Part shown: positions 20,556 to 31,401 of the stretch, one piece after another
Position numbering within the stretch: position 1 is the stretch's first letter
Layout: each line of letters begins with the position of its first letter
Assembly (NCBI GenBank): GCA_021234155.1
Contig: JAJEKV010000003.1
Coordinates: 21,124,386 to 21,188,385, forward strand
Direction of reading: 5' to 3'
Length of the DNA stretch: 64,000 nt
DNA from: Isoetes taiwanensis
Lineage: Eukaryota > Streptophyta > Lycopodiopsida > Isoetales > Isoetaceae
Position numbers and translations under genes: made by a program
Notes under the pieces: generated by a model
Told to the model about the DNA's origin: nothing
What the model saw: only the letters and a program-made list of their open reading frames with translations
Databases searched by the model: none

Positions 20556-20757
20556 GTTGTGCAGGTGGACTCAATGGTCGCGGAGGTAATTCCGGTCCGT
20601 CCTCCTGGGTTTGTTGCGGTGGGTTGGCATGCAATACATAGGCCTGTAATTTGCCGAGTTGCCTTTTCATTAACATCAATTCCTGTTCAGGTGTCAGCCT
20701 ACTGGCGTTGGAGGGTGTTTGCCAGGCGGCGTTACGTGCACCGTCTATAGCGAGCAT
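20377..20757 (-). pseudogene. N-terminal gag fragment of the outer chromovirus
   Basis: The minus-strand frame begins at an ATG at 20757 with [20 protein letters not shown], identical in start to the nested copy's gag. It runs about 127 residues to [10 protein letters not shown] before it is cut by the nested copy. Its last 179 bp are repeated at 9846-10024, where gag resumes. Confidence 0.88.
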
Positions 20758-21000
20758 TCATGAAAGTATAAGCAGATTTACAGTAATGTACAGTTCCTTT
20801 AAGATACATTTGCTGATAGTGACAAGAAAATATACATACAGAAACTAATATTTTATTTCATTCAAGTTGAGTACAACAACAAGTTGATTGGTACATGGGT
20901 TGATACAGAAGTAGGTATGATACAGTGGAAGTTTTAAAGTTCTACTCGCACAGCAGGTAACAGCAACAACAGAAAAAAAACATAACTGGAGAGACCAAGC

Positions 21001-21489
21001 CTAGGGGTTCGCGAAGGGGTATAGGATCGCGTAGCGGACACTCTCCCGTACAGCTCTAACGAGTTTATAGCGTGCCCAGGCTTGGACAATCACTGGTTGG
21101 TATTCCCATGTTGGGCTTACAATGAGAAGATTGAAAAGCCTTCGCATAGCATAGAAGAGTTGCCAAAGGTGGTCGTTGGCGTCCTCGAAAGCCTCGTGCC
21201 TGCTCATACTCCAATAGTCCCAGGTACGGCACAGGGTCATCTTCAGGTCCTCAAAAGCTCTGTCCCTAAGGATGTTAACTATCTCCAGCCCTTTGTCAGG
21301 ATCATAGGGTTCTCCTGGTGGCGGTGGTTCCATCTCATAGCCTGCATCCCACTCTGGATATTCACCATATCTCTGGCCATAGTCCTGCTCTGGCGGTCCG
21401 GGATCATCCCTCCTCACCATGTCGGTAATCCTCTCCTCATATTCCCAAAGGGTCTCTTCTGCAAGATAGTCGGAATGAATAGAGAACAT
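21001..21489 (-). CDS. Chromovirus ORF3, outer copy
   Basis: An intact 162-codon minus-strand frame starts MFSIHSDYLAEETLWEYEER and ends in AILYPFANP. It is near-identical to 13234-13722, with sampled differences such as DEGYEIE to DAGYEME, TNDHLW to ANDHLW and YALRR to YAMRR. No domain is recognised. It is acidic and Pro-rich in the first half, aromatic and helical in the second. It lies between ORF2 and gag of the outer element. Confidence 0.7.
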   Translation of the reverse strand: MFSIHSDYLAEETLWEYEERITDMVRRDDPGPPEQDYGQRYGEYPEWDAGYEMEPPPPGEPYDPDKGLEIVNILRDRAFEDLKMTLCRTWDYWSMSRHEAFEDANDHLWQLFYAMRRLFNLLIVSPTWEYQPVIVQAWARYKLVRAVRESVRYAILYPFANP

Positions 21490-21686
21490 TTTGTAATTCC
21501 ACTATATTCTAAACTCTAATACTTTGAAGAGGAGGTCATGAAAAAGAACAATTCACTTATACTTATCAAGATAGTAACTGTATTTAATAAGGAAATAAGG
21601 TACATGATATTATAACAGGGCTAAAACATTTGCCAATCCAAAATCTCACAATCACACGCAATAAAAAAATGTGTAGCACAATTAGT

Positions 21687-23087
21687 TTAGGAGCTAGGTC
21701 CTCCCTCTTCATCCGTGGCCCTAGGAGGTGGTGGAGGCGGTCGGTGTCGCAGCAGAGTCACCCCTGGGTCTACTGTGGCAGCCGCAATAGATGCAACCTC
21801 CGGTGGATAGGCAATGGCCAATGGGGTTGCCGTGAGGAGCTTCATGCTCATCCAAGGCGCAATATCCTGACCCAAGGCCGTCAGGGCAAGATCCCGTCGC
21901 ACGAGTACATAAGTAAACGTACGATAGGGAAGCTTCTTGTGGCCGGCCAGTGTAGAGAGAGCACGAAGGGCCCACCATGAAGCTTCAGCCTCTGGCCCTA
22001 GATCTCGGCCTATAAAAAGGACTTGCCCCCTGTCGGAAGGCTGACAAGAAGAAACGGGTGAGGTGGTTACCCAGCACCTTCCCTTGCGGGGTCTCGGATG
22101 TAGCCACTTCCTTATCCAAGTCCATGGGGACTTCTTCCTCCCTAAGTTCCTGTTGCTCCTCCTTCTTATGCGCAGGATTATGATATAAATCCTCTCCCTC
22201 GTCATCTGAGTCGGAGGGAACCTCAACCATGTTGATGTTTGGGACGTGAGGTCCCATAGCTGTGAAGGCATCTGGTGAAGGCTGTGAGGCCGGCTCCTGC
22301 ATCACAAAGTCCCGAAGACGTAATAGAGCTCTGCCGGCTCTATGGTCTCTTGGCGGAACTGGAGCAGCTGCTGCACTTCTGGAGGAAGCTCAGTAGAAGT
22401 GAAGTCAATGAAATCGTCCATACAGTACTCCGCAAGCTCATAAAGTACATGGTTTTTGCGCTTGCGTCGAAATCCGGCCACCATGTGATACGTCCAGATA
22501 ATATCATCCAAGAGAAGGTACTCTTGCCCTTGGTGATAGATAACCTGGAAGGCCGTCTAAATCGACAAGCCTATAGCTTGTTCACGGCGCGGTGGTAACT
22601 CCTCCGCTAACTGTTTCCAACGGGCAAAGTCGCCCATACCTATGTGCTCGTCGTCCCCCTCCTCGGAAGACTCTGGCAGTTTGCCCTTTTCTACAGGCAA
22701 AGTTTCATCCTCAACGTATTGGTCCATGAGGATGGCTAGGGCGAAAAGTAACTTCAGATATTGCCGCCCTTGATGCTGGACCACAGGCAAGTGTTTACCC
22801 CATCGGAGTTTTCCCTTCAGGACATCATAAGCATGGGTGTCCCCGCCTAACATCTGCCGAACTACCTCCCGCTCCAAATACAGCTGGGGAGGATCCCCAA
22901 GAGGAATACACAGAGGAAGCATTTCCTCCATGTAGAAGTCGAGGAAACCGGCGTAATCCGGATGCCGCTGCATATTGGCGAGGAGGTCTAGGCGTTGGCA
23001 TAGCAAAGGTTGCAGCAGGTCGAAAGGGACTTGCGGATCCCATTGCTCTCCATCATGGTACCAGGCGACAAGGTCGGCGGCAGCCAT
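21687..23087 (-). pseudogene. Chromovirus ORF2, outer copy, frameshifted
   Basis: It is homologous to the intact ORF2 at 11638-13038 but broken. The start (ATG at 23087, MAAADLVAWYHDGEQWDPQV) and the first ~175 residues are good. The frame then shifts near 22557, again near 22305 and again near 22030. The C-terminus resumes as GQVLFIGRDLGPEAEASWW and ends in the polyproline tail RPPPPPPRA. At least three small indels separate it from the intact copy. The protein's function is unknown. Confidence 0.8.
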
Positions 23088-23281
23088 GGCGCTAGAAGGG
23101 AGGAGAGAGGAAAAGAAAGATTTGAAATACTTTAAAAGTCCCCTTTTAACCCTTTCTATTGTGGCTGACGTCAGCATTTTGTTTCATATTTAACATAAAA
23201 TAATTAAGCTTTTAATACGAAATAAAAGTTTTTATTAAATATCACAAGAAAATATTTACAATGCGGAGTCCCGCAATTAAG

Positions 23282-24528
23282 CTAAGGATGCTCCCCCCGT
23301 ATCCTGCGGGCGAGGGCTAAATCCTTAGGCATTATGGTTACCCTCTTTGCGTGGATCGCGCAAAGATTGGCGTCACCAAAAAGTGCCACCAAGTAGGCTT
23401 CAGCAGCCTCTTGGAGCGCCAAAATTGCAAAGGTCTGGAAACGGAGATCGGTCTTGAGCTGGCCGCGCGATCTCATTACCCGGCCTGCGGAAGGGTAGCT
23501 TCACGATCCCGGAAAGGCTGTGTAGACTTACGGAACTTGCGGATTTCCAGAAGGCCACGATAACCGGTCGGTACTTTGGAGGCTTCCTCGTGCCCCGGGC
23601 TTTGCGAGGCGGCCAGGTGGGTCTTTGGCACCGTCTTAGCCCCAACAGCCGGTCGGGAGCTATCCACCCGCTGCTGCCTCCGGTCGGAGCTCGTCTTCTT
23701 CCCAAAAGCCCCGACAGTCCTTAGTTTCTCTTTGTACTGACTGCCGGTCTTATGGGCTAGACCCTTCCTCCGGTGCTTAACAGTCTGATGCGTCGGGATT
23801 GGGCCCGGCCCACTCCCAGATGCACCTCCATCTTGCTGGTCCCGCTGGTCTTGCCGATCCCGCTCCTCCTGTTCAAGCTTCTCCCGTTCCTCCCGGGCTC
23901 TCCTCAGATCTTCTTGAACCTGAGCAAAAAGCTGGGCTGCAGCACGGCGATTAAGTTCAGCGTGGTACCGGTGTGGCCGCAGACACATATCTATCTGAAT
24001 GGTTGTCAGATAGTCTAAGCTGATATCGGGGATTTCTCCCCATTCAAAACTGTTGGAACCCTCATGCCAGCGGTATGGGGGAACCTCAATGGCTCTGCCA
24101 TCAATGACGGCAAAGCCGTCCCCAAGGTACCTGTACTCCCTTCCCCGGGCTGCCGTATCTGCCCGCTCAATCTCCCGATGATCATCCTCTCTGGCCAAAC
24201 CCCTGACACGATCGGCCTCTGTCCTGATGTCTTCCTCCTCAGTATGGCCTTCCTGCTCAGGAGGATAGAATTTAATGAGCATCATGACCATGTCAGGTTG
24301 CTCAACAATAGTATAGGAGAGCTGGCGAAGGTTCAGCCGGATCAAGAATGGCTCTGAGAAGTGATAGATAGGATATGGAATCCTATCGTTGTTCTCAAAC
24401 CTATTTACCAGCTCATCCAAAAGTATATCAATAAAGGCCGGGTCGGTAGCCATGTGCTTGGCGATCATGGCGTAAATCTCCACGATGCTCAGAGTAGATG
24501 GGTCCGGGGCGCTCTTTGTGATAGCCAT
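23282..24528 (-). pseudogene. Chromovirus ORF1, outer copy: unknown domain fused to histone H3-like domain
   Basis: The minus-strand frame starts at an ATG at 24528 (MAITKSAPDPSTLSIVEIYA) and tracks the nested ORF1 closely through the coiled coil and Lys/Arg-rich tail. The start of the H3 region is damaged by several small indels. KPPKYRP lies in one frame and LLEIRKFRKSTQ in the ORF1 frame, which stops at 23476. The rest of the fold is clean in the next frame: [45 protein letters not shown], stop at 23282. The damage differs from the other copy, so the two frameshifts are independent. This argues that an intact fusion existed in a common parent. Confidence 0.85.
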
Positions 24529-25304
24529 AGCTGGCGTTAAGGTGTAAGAAGGCAGGTAGTGAGGCACTGGCGGCGAAGGAGACGGCAAAGGAGGCGCTAG
24601 GGTTCGCAAGGCACAAGGGCGGAAGAGCAAGGTCAGGTCTGGTGGCTATGGCGGACGGCGGCTCAGGCGGTCGGAGGCGCTGAAGGCAAGGCAAAACAAA
24701 GGACAAGAAAAATTTTGTTAAACGGCCAGTTAACTTTTGAAATTTTAAAATTTTCCTGTTAACTTTAAAATTTTATTATTAAAAAAATAATTATACGGCG
24801 GAAATACACGAGGTATACGGTCGGGCGCCGGCTGCATTATACGTGCTTCCGCCTTGACTGGGGGTCGTCGAAAAGCAAGCGGCGCCCGAGTTGACCTGGC
24901 GGGCCCGCGTTGACTCGGGTCTGACTGGTCGGGCGCCGACGGCATTTCCAGCTCTTCTACCATAACTGCAAAGCGACAAAAGGCAAGCGGCGCCCGAGTT
25001 GGTTTTTGGGCCTGCCCTTGACCATTTTTCGCCTAGAGTCGACTGTTCTAAGGTAATTCGAGTACGCCCGATCCAATGGAACCACCCTCTTCGTCATTTG
25101 AGCTACCTACTGACACTTTCTAGGCTTCCAATCTTGGGCCCTCCAGTCGCCCCATCCTCTTTAAAGCTACAATTTCTTAATTTAACCTAACACCGAGCCA
25201 AACATCAAAGAGGACTAACAACATATTGACTTAGCCTCCTCCTAACTACCGTGCTACGAGTTAGTATTTGGCCAGTGCTATGATTTCGAGCAACCGAAAT
25301 CACG
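24529..25304 (-). other. 5' leader of the outer chromovirus
   Basis: This lies between the primer-binding site and ORF1. Near 24711-24790 it is AT-rich. At 24870-25000 a GC-rich phrase AAGCGGCGCCCGAGTTG occurs twice. It could hold packaging or promoter signals, but I see no defined site and no gene. Confidence 0.5.
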
Positions 25305-25316
25305 GCTCTGATACCA
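25305..25316 (-). other. Primer-binding site, initiator tRNA-Met type
   Basis: On the minus strand TGGTATCAGAGC lies one base after the LTR end. It is complementary to the 3' end of plant initiator tRNA-Met, the usual primer of plant LTR retrotransposons. It fixes the right LTR as the 5' LTR. Confidence 0.92.
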
Positions 25317-25317
25317 C

Positions 25318-26982
25318 TGTGACGCTCCCTGAATATATACGACCCTCGGCCGTATACGTACGGGGACTTTTCCCTCCCATGGCGATCATCCCACCATGAG
25401 CAGGGCCCTCCGTCTATTCCGGCCACCCATAATATGGGGCCCAAAAGAAGGACACGAAGGGGTCATTCGGCCCACACCTTCAATGGGACTCCTACGTCGC
25501 GGAAGCATGAATACAAGGTTAGCACACAGCATAAATCATATAATATCAACCACCACGAAGGGTGGCGCATCCATCCAAATACCAACGGCAAAGAATATGC
25601 ATCTAAAACTAAGAAAACACCCAAACCCCAGGTTCTACCCCGGCTCAGACTCCGGTGAGGATCGACTGACGGCTAGGCTTCAAGAGATCAGCAGACCGAG
25701 TCTTGGCATGGCGTTGGCTGGCATAGAACATTGGCTAGGGTTGTCCACTCCATCCGCCCCTCCTGTGCACACTTTGCAGATGGGTCAATTCACGCTATGG
25801 CTTCGCTATAGCCTTCCGGAGACGCAGGTTCAAGGTATCACCCTTTGAGCCTACTCCAGGTTCATGACTCCTGGTCCGATGAGGCAGGTCGGGGAAGCGT
25901 CCCCTTCCAGAATCACAGTGGTTCCATGGGTGAGCTAGAGAATACGTGCCGCATCAGCGACCCCCGCATCCGTACCCGACTTACTCACCCTAAATCTACT
26001 CAAAGTACAGGATGCCCCATGCGGGTCACACCTCTGTACCCAGGGAGTGTCAGACCCATACCCGGCCCGGCTCGCGCCTAGCTCGCTGGCCGGCTATTAG
26101 GCCTAGCCCACTGTAGGAGTCTCAGGAGCCTTTTATGTTCGTGCAAGACCCCACCCCCACTTCACCACTGTGTTCCTTGTCTGGTGCTAAGCCAGTCCAT
26201 AGCATCTAGGACCCGGTGGGCTCTTGTGCACAGGCCGCAATTAATGGGACTCTACAGGGCGCTATCTAGGAGCATACTACAATACATGGCTCAGAGGTCT
26301 CTACCCTCCGTAATCCCCCCCCATTTCAGAGTAAGACTAGACAAAGAACTAACAATCCATCCTTTCAGAGCAAGAACCAGAATCGAATATAAAGAGAACT
26401 TACTTTTACAACCAAGGGTTAGTTCCTATGATTGAAACACAAAGAGAACAGAGAGACGAACATAACCAAGGCCCAATAGGGACGTTATCTAGAATTCACG
26501 GCTATCCTAGCCACCCACCTGAGTTCTGGCTGGACTCGTTACCATGGGGTGCTTCCATCTCTTGGGTGTTGGGGGGTTCACCGCTTCCTGTGTTCTACTA
26601 GGTATGGTGGCGCCTCGATAGGTATGATGGCGCTCAACTCCTGCTCCTTCTTTGGCCGAATTGAGGGAGTCAACACAGGGATAGGGATCAGGTTGACAGC
26701 CTAATTTGGAAATCCACATGCTGGCCAATCGATTGGGGCAGGTGGCGCCTTCCCAAAACAGTAATTAGTCTAATTAATCCTATTTAGTCCTTAATTTCCT
26801 AAGTTATAGGTTATTATGTTTAATGGTTAAATTAACATAGCTAATTTAATCCCTTTTAGAGTAACCCCCCTTAGGTTATAGGACCCCCTAGTGGTGTGCC
26901 TTTAATGAGTGACGTGCGGTGTATTTGTACGAGTCCCGTATGAATACGTGACGTAGACCGTATAAATACGTGGAACGTCACA
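25318..26982 (-). repeat. 5' LTR of the outer chromovirus
   Basis: Nearly identical to 5023-6689; sampled differences are scattered substitutions and short indels. On the plus strand it starts TGTGACGCTCCC and ends GGAACGTCACA. It is followed by the target duplication TGTGG and by host coding sequence. Confidence 0.93.
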
Positions 26983-27462
26983 TGTGGCGTAATCCTTTGC
27001 GTCCTGCATTTTTGAACTTCTAGTCTTTCTTAGCAGGATTGTTCCATCCAGGATTCTGCCCTGCAGGTCAAGCGTTTCTTTGTCCGTCAGGCCCTGTATC
27101 TTTTTCATGAAGTGCTTGTCGAACAACTTAGAGTCCGGCCTAGTTGGCAATTCTCCATCCTTAAGCTTGCCTCTTGTCCAAAGAGCCCATATCTCAGTCC
27201 ATTTCTCCCAAACTGCCTCAGTGCATAGAATGAGGTCATATTGGTCGGATAGAGACTCCCTGCCCCTTTCTTGGTGTTCTCTTCTTCTTCTTCTCATCTT
27301 CATCATCTCCCTCATCATCTTCCTGGCCTTCTAGAAGAACATATCTGCAGAGTTTCTCGAAGGTCTTCAACTTATCCGAGGGAGCCCTGTTTCCTTTAGG
27401 CCGCTGAGGACAACCCAATGCTTTCCACTGTTGCCGCGTGTATGATCTGGTTAGGATACGGG
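26983..27462 (-). pseudogene. Middle exon of the split host gene, right of the chromovirus
   Basis: The exon starts at an acceptor (GATTGCAG at 27463) and reads RILTRSYTRQQWKALGCPQR, then an acidic run (EDDEGDDEDE) and a GAA-rich microsatellite. There the frame shifts to LSDQYDLILCTEAVWEKWTE and DKHFMKKIQGLTDKETLDLQ. A further one-base shift near 27010-27020 is needed to enter the frame that continues across the insertion as GLRHSLKRR. The exon is cut at the TGTGG target site. No domain is recognised. Two shifts within 300 bp suggest the gene was decaying, or that it is a member of a variable family. Confidence 0.5.
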
Positions 27463-27547
27463 CTGCAATCAATAAATGGAACTACGTCAGAGCATGGAAG
27501 TACATCCTAAACCCAGAAGAAAACAAGAAATAGGAGGATGCATGGGC

Positions 27548-28050
27548 TTTCTCAAATCGCGAGTCGAGAATACCCACAGAAGAGGAGAAAATAGAGAAGC
27601 AGAGTGGCCAGAGTGAAAGCATCGCGCATTCCCAAATCTTTGCTTTCCCGCCTCTTTGAATGATGGAACTTAGAATATAAATTAAGCTACATTGCCCAAA
27701 GAGTCGGGAAAAGAAAGATTGGGAAGGCTCGATGCTTTCACTCATCAACCATTAATCTCTAATGTTTTCTCTATTCCTCTGGAGTTTCTCAACTCGCGAG
27801 TCGAGAAAGCCAGAGACACACAGAAAAGCAGAGGATTCGAGGTCTTTCTCGACTCGCGAGTCGAGAAAGCCCCTACGTCCTCTTCTTCCCTTTTTGCCTC
27901 TGGCTTTCTCGACTCTCGGGTCGAGAAAGCCCCTGCATCCTCTAATTTCCTTTTTTTTTATCTGGGCTTTCTCAACTCGCGAGTCGAGAAAGCCCCCGAA
28001 TCCTCTGGTTTCCTTTGTTCCTCTGGCTTTCTTGACTCGCGAGTCGAGAA
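27548..28050. repeat. Array of six palindromes in a host-gene intron
   Basis: Copies with core CTCGACTCGCGAGTCGAG or close variants start at 27548, 27785, 27845, 27905, 27968 and 28028. The last five are spaced 60, 60, 63 and 60 bp. Linkers between them are similar in length and rich in CCTCT/TTCC but less conserved than the palindrome. The array fills the putative intron between exons ending at 28080 and starting at 27462. Confidence 0.85.
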
Positions 28051-28079
28051 TCGCCCCCGAAGCAGAGACATTTATTTAC

Positions 28080-28672
28080 CTTATGTAGCTGGCACTTGCT
28101 GCTATTGTATTCTGGCAGTGGCTAATGCTGACGAGCTCCGTTGATGGCGTGTCCGCTGAGAGAACTCTGCACTCTCGTTTGAAATATCGGTCCTTGATCC
28201 TTTGCGGCACTTCCTTTTCCGTCTGCAATACTTGTGCTGCCCTCACTGAATGCTGACCGTCCACAACCCAAAACCTCACATCTTTTCCCTTCAGGTCTTC
28301 CTCAGTGGTCCACCTGAACAACTCACCGGTAGCTCTGCTGAATGATATGACATCTGCAGGCATTGGGTCCGCAACGGGATGACGCACCATGAGGTTCAGA
28401 ATCTCTAGCATGTGTGCTGGATTAAATTCCCTGTGGTTGAATAGGACCGCATCGCCAGTGCAAACCTTCAACCGTCTTATGTCCAGCAGCAACTTGTGTC
28501 CAATTCCCAATGGATAATATTGAGCCAGTCGCTCCATCTTTTGGGCCCCTCTCTGAGATTTTCTTATCTGGTCATCTGGATCCAAGTATTGGGAATCGAC
28601 CATTTCATCCTCTTCATCAGCATCTGAATCCTCTGGTGTGCTTTCTGCTTCCTGACTTGCAGTCCCTTCTGG

Positions 28673-28675
<3 letters not shown>
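28080..28675 (-). pseudogene. ParB-like exon of the split host gene
   Basis: The minus-strand exon starts in SPEGTASQEAESTPEDSDAD, just past a GA repeat, and continues MVDSQYLDPDDQIRKSQRG. A ParB/sulfiredoxin-like arrangement follows: HMLEILNLMVRHPVADPMPA, then FWVVDGQHSVRAAQVLQ (the G-x-H-R-like box), then LVSISHCQN near the end. The DGQHSVRAA motif and its spacing are what suggest ParB; a substrate cannot be named. The exon ends at a donor (AAG then GTAAAT at 28079). The frame does not join cleanly to the next exon with the acceptor I chose, so either the splice site is different or the gene is broken. Upstream it meets the LINE at a (CT)n tract. Confidence 0.55.

Positions 28676-28714
<39 letters not shown>
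28676..28714. repeat. (CT)n microsatellite, left flank of the LINE
   Basis: A run of about 39 bp of CT lies between host exon sequence and the LINE. A similar run of about 31 bp lies on the other side (31405-31435), so the CT tract probably is the LINE's target duplication or target site. Confidence 0.85.
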
Positions 28715-28716
<2 letters not shown>

Positions 28717-31401
28717 GGAAGGTCTAAGTGTTGTAGACATGGTACTCGCAGAACCTAGCATGCTAGACAGCATTATGGATTTTTACGTAGACACTATGAG
28801 GCCGGAGTCAGATCACTTCCCGATTGTGATTCAAATCCAAACCAGGGAGTCTTCAAAGAAATTGGAGCATAAAAATAATAACAGGTATATTCGCATGAAT
28901 AAAAAGAAAGCAGATATGTATAAAAGCATGTGTGAAGAACATGTTCAAGGTATCAATTGGCCAGAGGATGCTAATAGTTTGACTGATGTTCTCACCACAG
29001 TCTTGCTGGAAAATGCTAAAAAATGTTTTGACTCGCAAAGAAGGGCAAAGGGGCTCCCCTGTAACGGGTGGTTTGACGAAGAATGCAAAAGCAAGCGAAA
29101 AGATTTGGAGAAAACACCCAAAGAGGCTAGGCGCAAAGCAAGAGAAGAATATCGTAAACTAGTGAGACGAAAGAAAAGAGCTTTTCTGGTCAAACAACAA
29201 AAAGAAATGGTTGAGGAAATGATTGCCAATCCGCGTAAATTTTGGGCTCGTTTGAGTTCCAAAAAACAGAATCAGTGCATGCTAAATGTAAATGACCTCA
29301 TTCAGCAAGTCCGCAGGCTGTACCATATAGAAGGCATACATGATGCGCCCACGAAGCAGGGAAACACTTTTGTGTTTACCTGTGAGGATGTATTAGCTGG
29401 CTTGAGAAAACTTTCAAATGGCAAAGCAGCAGATGCTTCTGGTTTGGTTGCAGAAATGGTCAAATGGGCTGGTTCTAGTGTCTTGGATATGCTTGTGCAT
29501 TTACTGAATAAAGTCTCAGTGTCTGGATTTCCACCATCTTGGCAAAGAAATAGAGTTATCCCGCTACATAAGTCAGGGGATGCGGCAGATCCCAATAACT
29601 ATAGAATGATTATGGTAAGCAGCTTGTTTTCTAAATTATATGCAACAATTTTAGAACAAAAGGTCAGTGCTTGGGCTGAAGAAGCTGGTGTGAGAGCAAA
29701 CGGGCAAGCTGGTTTTCGTCCCAAGAAGTCTACAGTTGACCATTTAGTGACATTCAGATCAGTTGTAGATGCAGTAAAGAAAACAAAAAAACCATGCTTT
29801 GCTCTATTTGTGGATCTTACAAAGGCATTTGACATGGTGCCACGAAAAAACATTTGGGCTAGAATGGAACAAATCAAAGTCCCGCAGGAACTCAAGAATG
29901 CCGTTGCAATGTTGTATGATAAGGTCTTTGTGCAACTCTCATTCCCATTCAATCAGGAGTCAGATGAGGAAATACTCAGTAATATGGGCGTCAAACAGGG
30001 ATGTCCTTTGTCCCCTACTTTGTTCGGCATTTATATAGATCAATTAGAATCCTGGATGATGAATTATGGGGGTGCAGGCACAACAATTGCGGGATATGCA
30101 CTCACCTTGCTGCTATATGCCGATGACATTGTCATCTTTGCTAGAAATGCACAAGATATGCAGAGACATTTGGATGCATTGAGCTCTTTTTGTTCTGTTA
30201 TGGAAATGAAGGTGAATTTGGGAAAGACAAAAATCCTGATTTTTGGCACGAGGTCACGTGACTATACTTTTCACTATAATGGACAACGGGTGGAAATCAC
30301 TGATGTATACAAATACCTGGGGTTGTTGCTTGATCAAAATTATAGCTGGAATAAAGCCGCGGAGCAGAGGGCAGATAGTGGATTAAAGGCATTATACACA
30401 ATGCAACGTAAATGTAAGAAAGCAAACATTCTTGATTGGACCTTGAAGAAAAAATTATATCAGGCACTGGTTCAATCGGTTGTTCTTTATGGTTGTGAGG
30501 TATGGGGGCCAGGCCTTTCCTTGGATACTTGGAAACGGGTAGAAAAAATACAGAAAAAGTTCCTCATGACAGAGTTAGGGGTAAAGCTACAAACCCCATA
30601 TGCTATGATGCTTGTTGAAGCAGGGTTAATCCCTCTAGAAGCAGAAGCGTTGTGTAAGGCATTAAACTACTTGATAAGGGTACAAGCTATGAGTGAAGAT
30701 AGTCTTCCTCGTCGAGCTATGATACAAAGTAGTTTGAAAGGATGGTACGCAAATATTGATAAGTGGTTGAAAAAATGGGGGACATCCTTGAATGATTTAC
30801 CAGCAGATAAGTCAGAATTACGTAGCTGGATTCAAGTAATAGTGCAACGCAAATTGTGGTCCGACGATGGAACAAAGATGTTGTTCTATAGAGAAACAAT
30901 AAATCCCAATCTAGACGAAGCATCACACCTGGGTGAAACATCGTCCTTATTTATGAGACATACACTTTGTAGGTTGAGGCTAAGCTCTCACCACCTTGGA
31001 GTTGAAGTAGGAAGATGGGGGAATGTTCCTAGGCACAGGCGTACTTGCAAGGTATGTATGGAAGAAGAAATTGAGGATGAAGCCCACTTAGTGTTGCACT
31101 GCTCAAAATATGTGCATCTCAGACTCAAGTATGGAATTAAGTGTAACTCTTTGCAAGATTTCTTTGCCATGCCACCCAACACGAGCGGTTGTTACCTAAA
31201 AGAAGTCTATATTACAAGAGAAATATTGATTCCGTCATATAAACACTTACTAAAATTATTCAATTCAGAGAAGAGAGTAGAGGCGGGTGTTGCTATTGAA
31301 GCACATCACGCGAATGATTTTGTCTAAGCTTTGTGCAATTGTAGACGTCTTCTAGACCTGATGGTCTCACAGACGAAATAATAAACAATTCTATTCTATT
31401 C

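Larger units (their letters stand above)
5023..26982 (-). mobile_element. Ty3/gypsy chromovirus with pre-gag ORFs, containing an inverted nested copy
   Basis: Two long terminal repeats of 1667 bp (5023-6689) and 1665 bp (25318-26982) bound a 21.96-kb minus-strand element. The host bases TGTGG occur on both sides (5018-5022 and 26983-26987), a clean 5-bp target duplication. The left LTR starts CG where the right starts TG, probably one mutation. The primer-binding site lies beside the right LTR and the polypurine tract beside the left one, so the element reads leftward. Read in its own direction the order is LTR, PBS, leader, ORF1 (histone H3-like end), ORF2, ORF3, start of gag, then the plus-oriented nested copy (10025-20376), then the rest of gag, a pol remnant, PPT, LTR. 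The outer copy has also lost about 1.86 kb between gag and reverse transcriptase. The two LTRs differ by only a few percent at sampled places, so insertion is fairly recent. It disrupts the ParB/FCP1-like host gene. Confidence 0.92.

Noticed and set aside
27548-28050. CRISPR-like array (palindromic repeats with ~36-bp spacers)
   Set aside because: The setting is eukaryotic, no cas genes exist, and the spacers share composition and vary little in nature; a palindrome array explains it.
27692-28144. 150-codon frame with repeated DSRVEKAP-like peptides
   Set aside because: The peptide repeat is only the translation of the palindrome array in a putative intron, with matching frames on the other strand.
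28510-28758. Ser/Leu-repeat frame across the CT tract
   Set aside because: It translates a (CT)n microsatellite and is a shadow of the host exon on the other strand.
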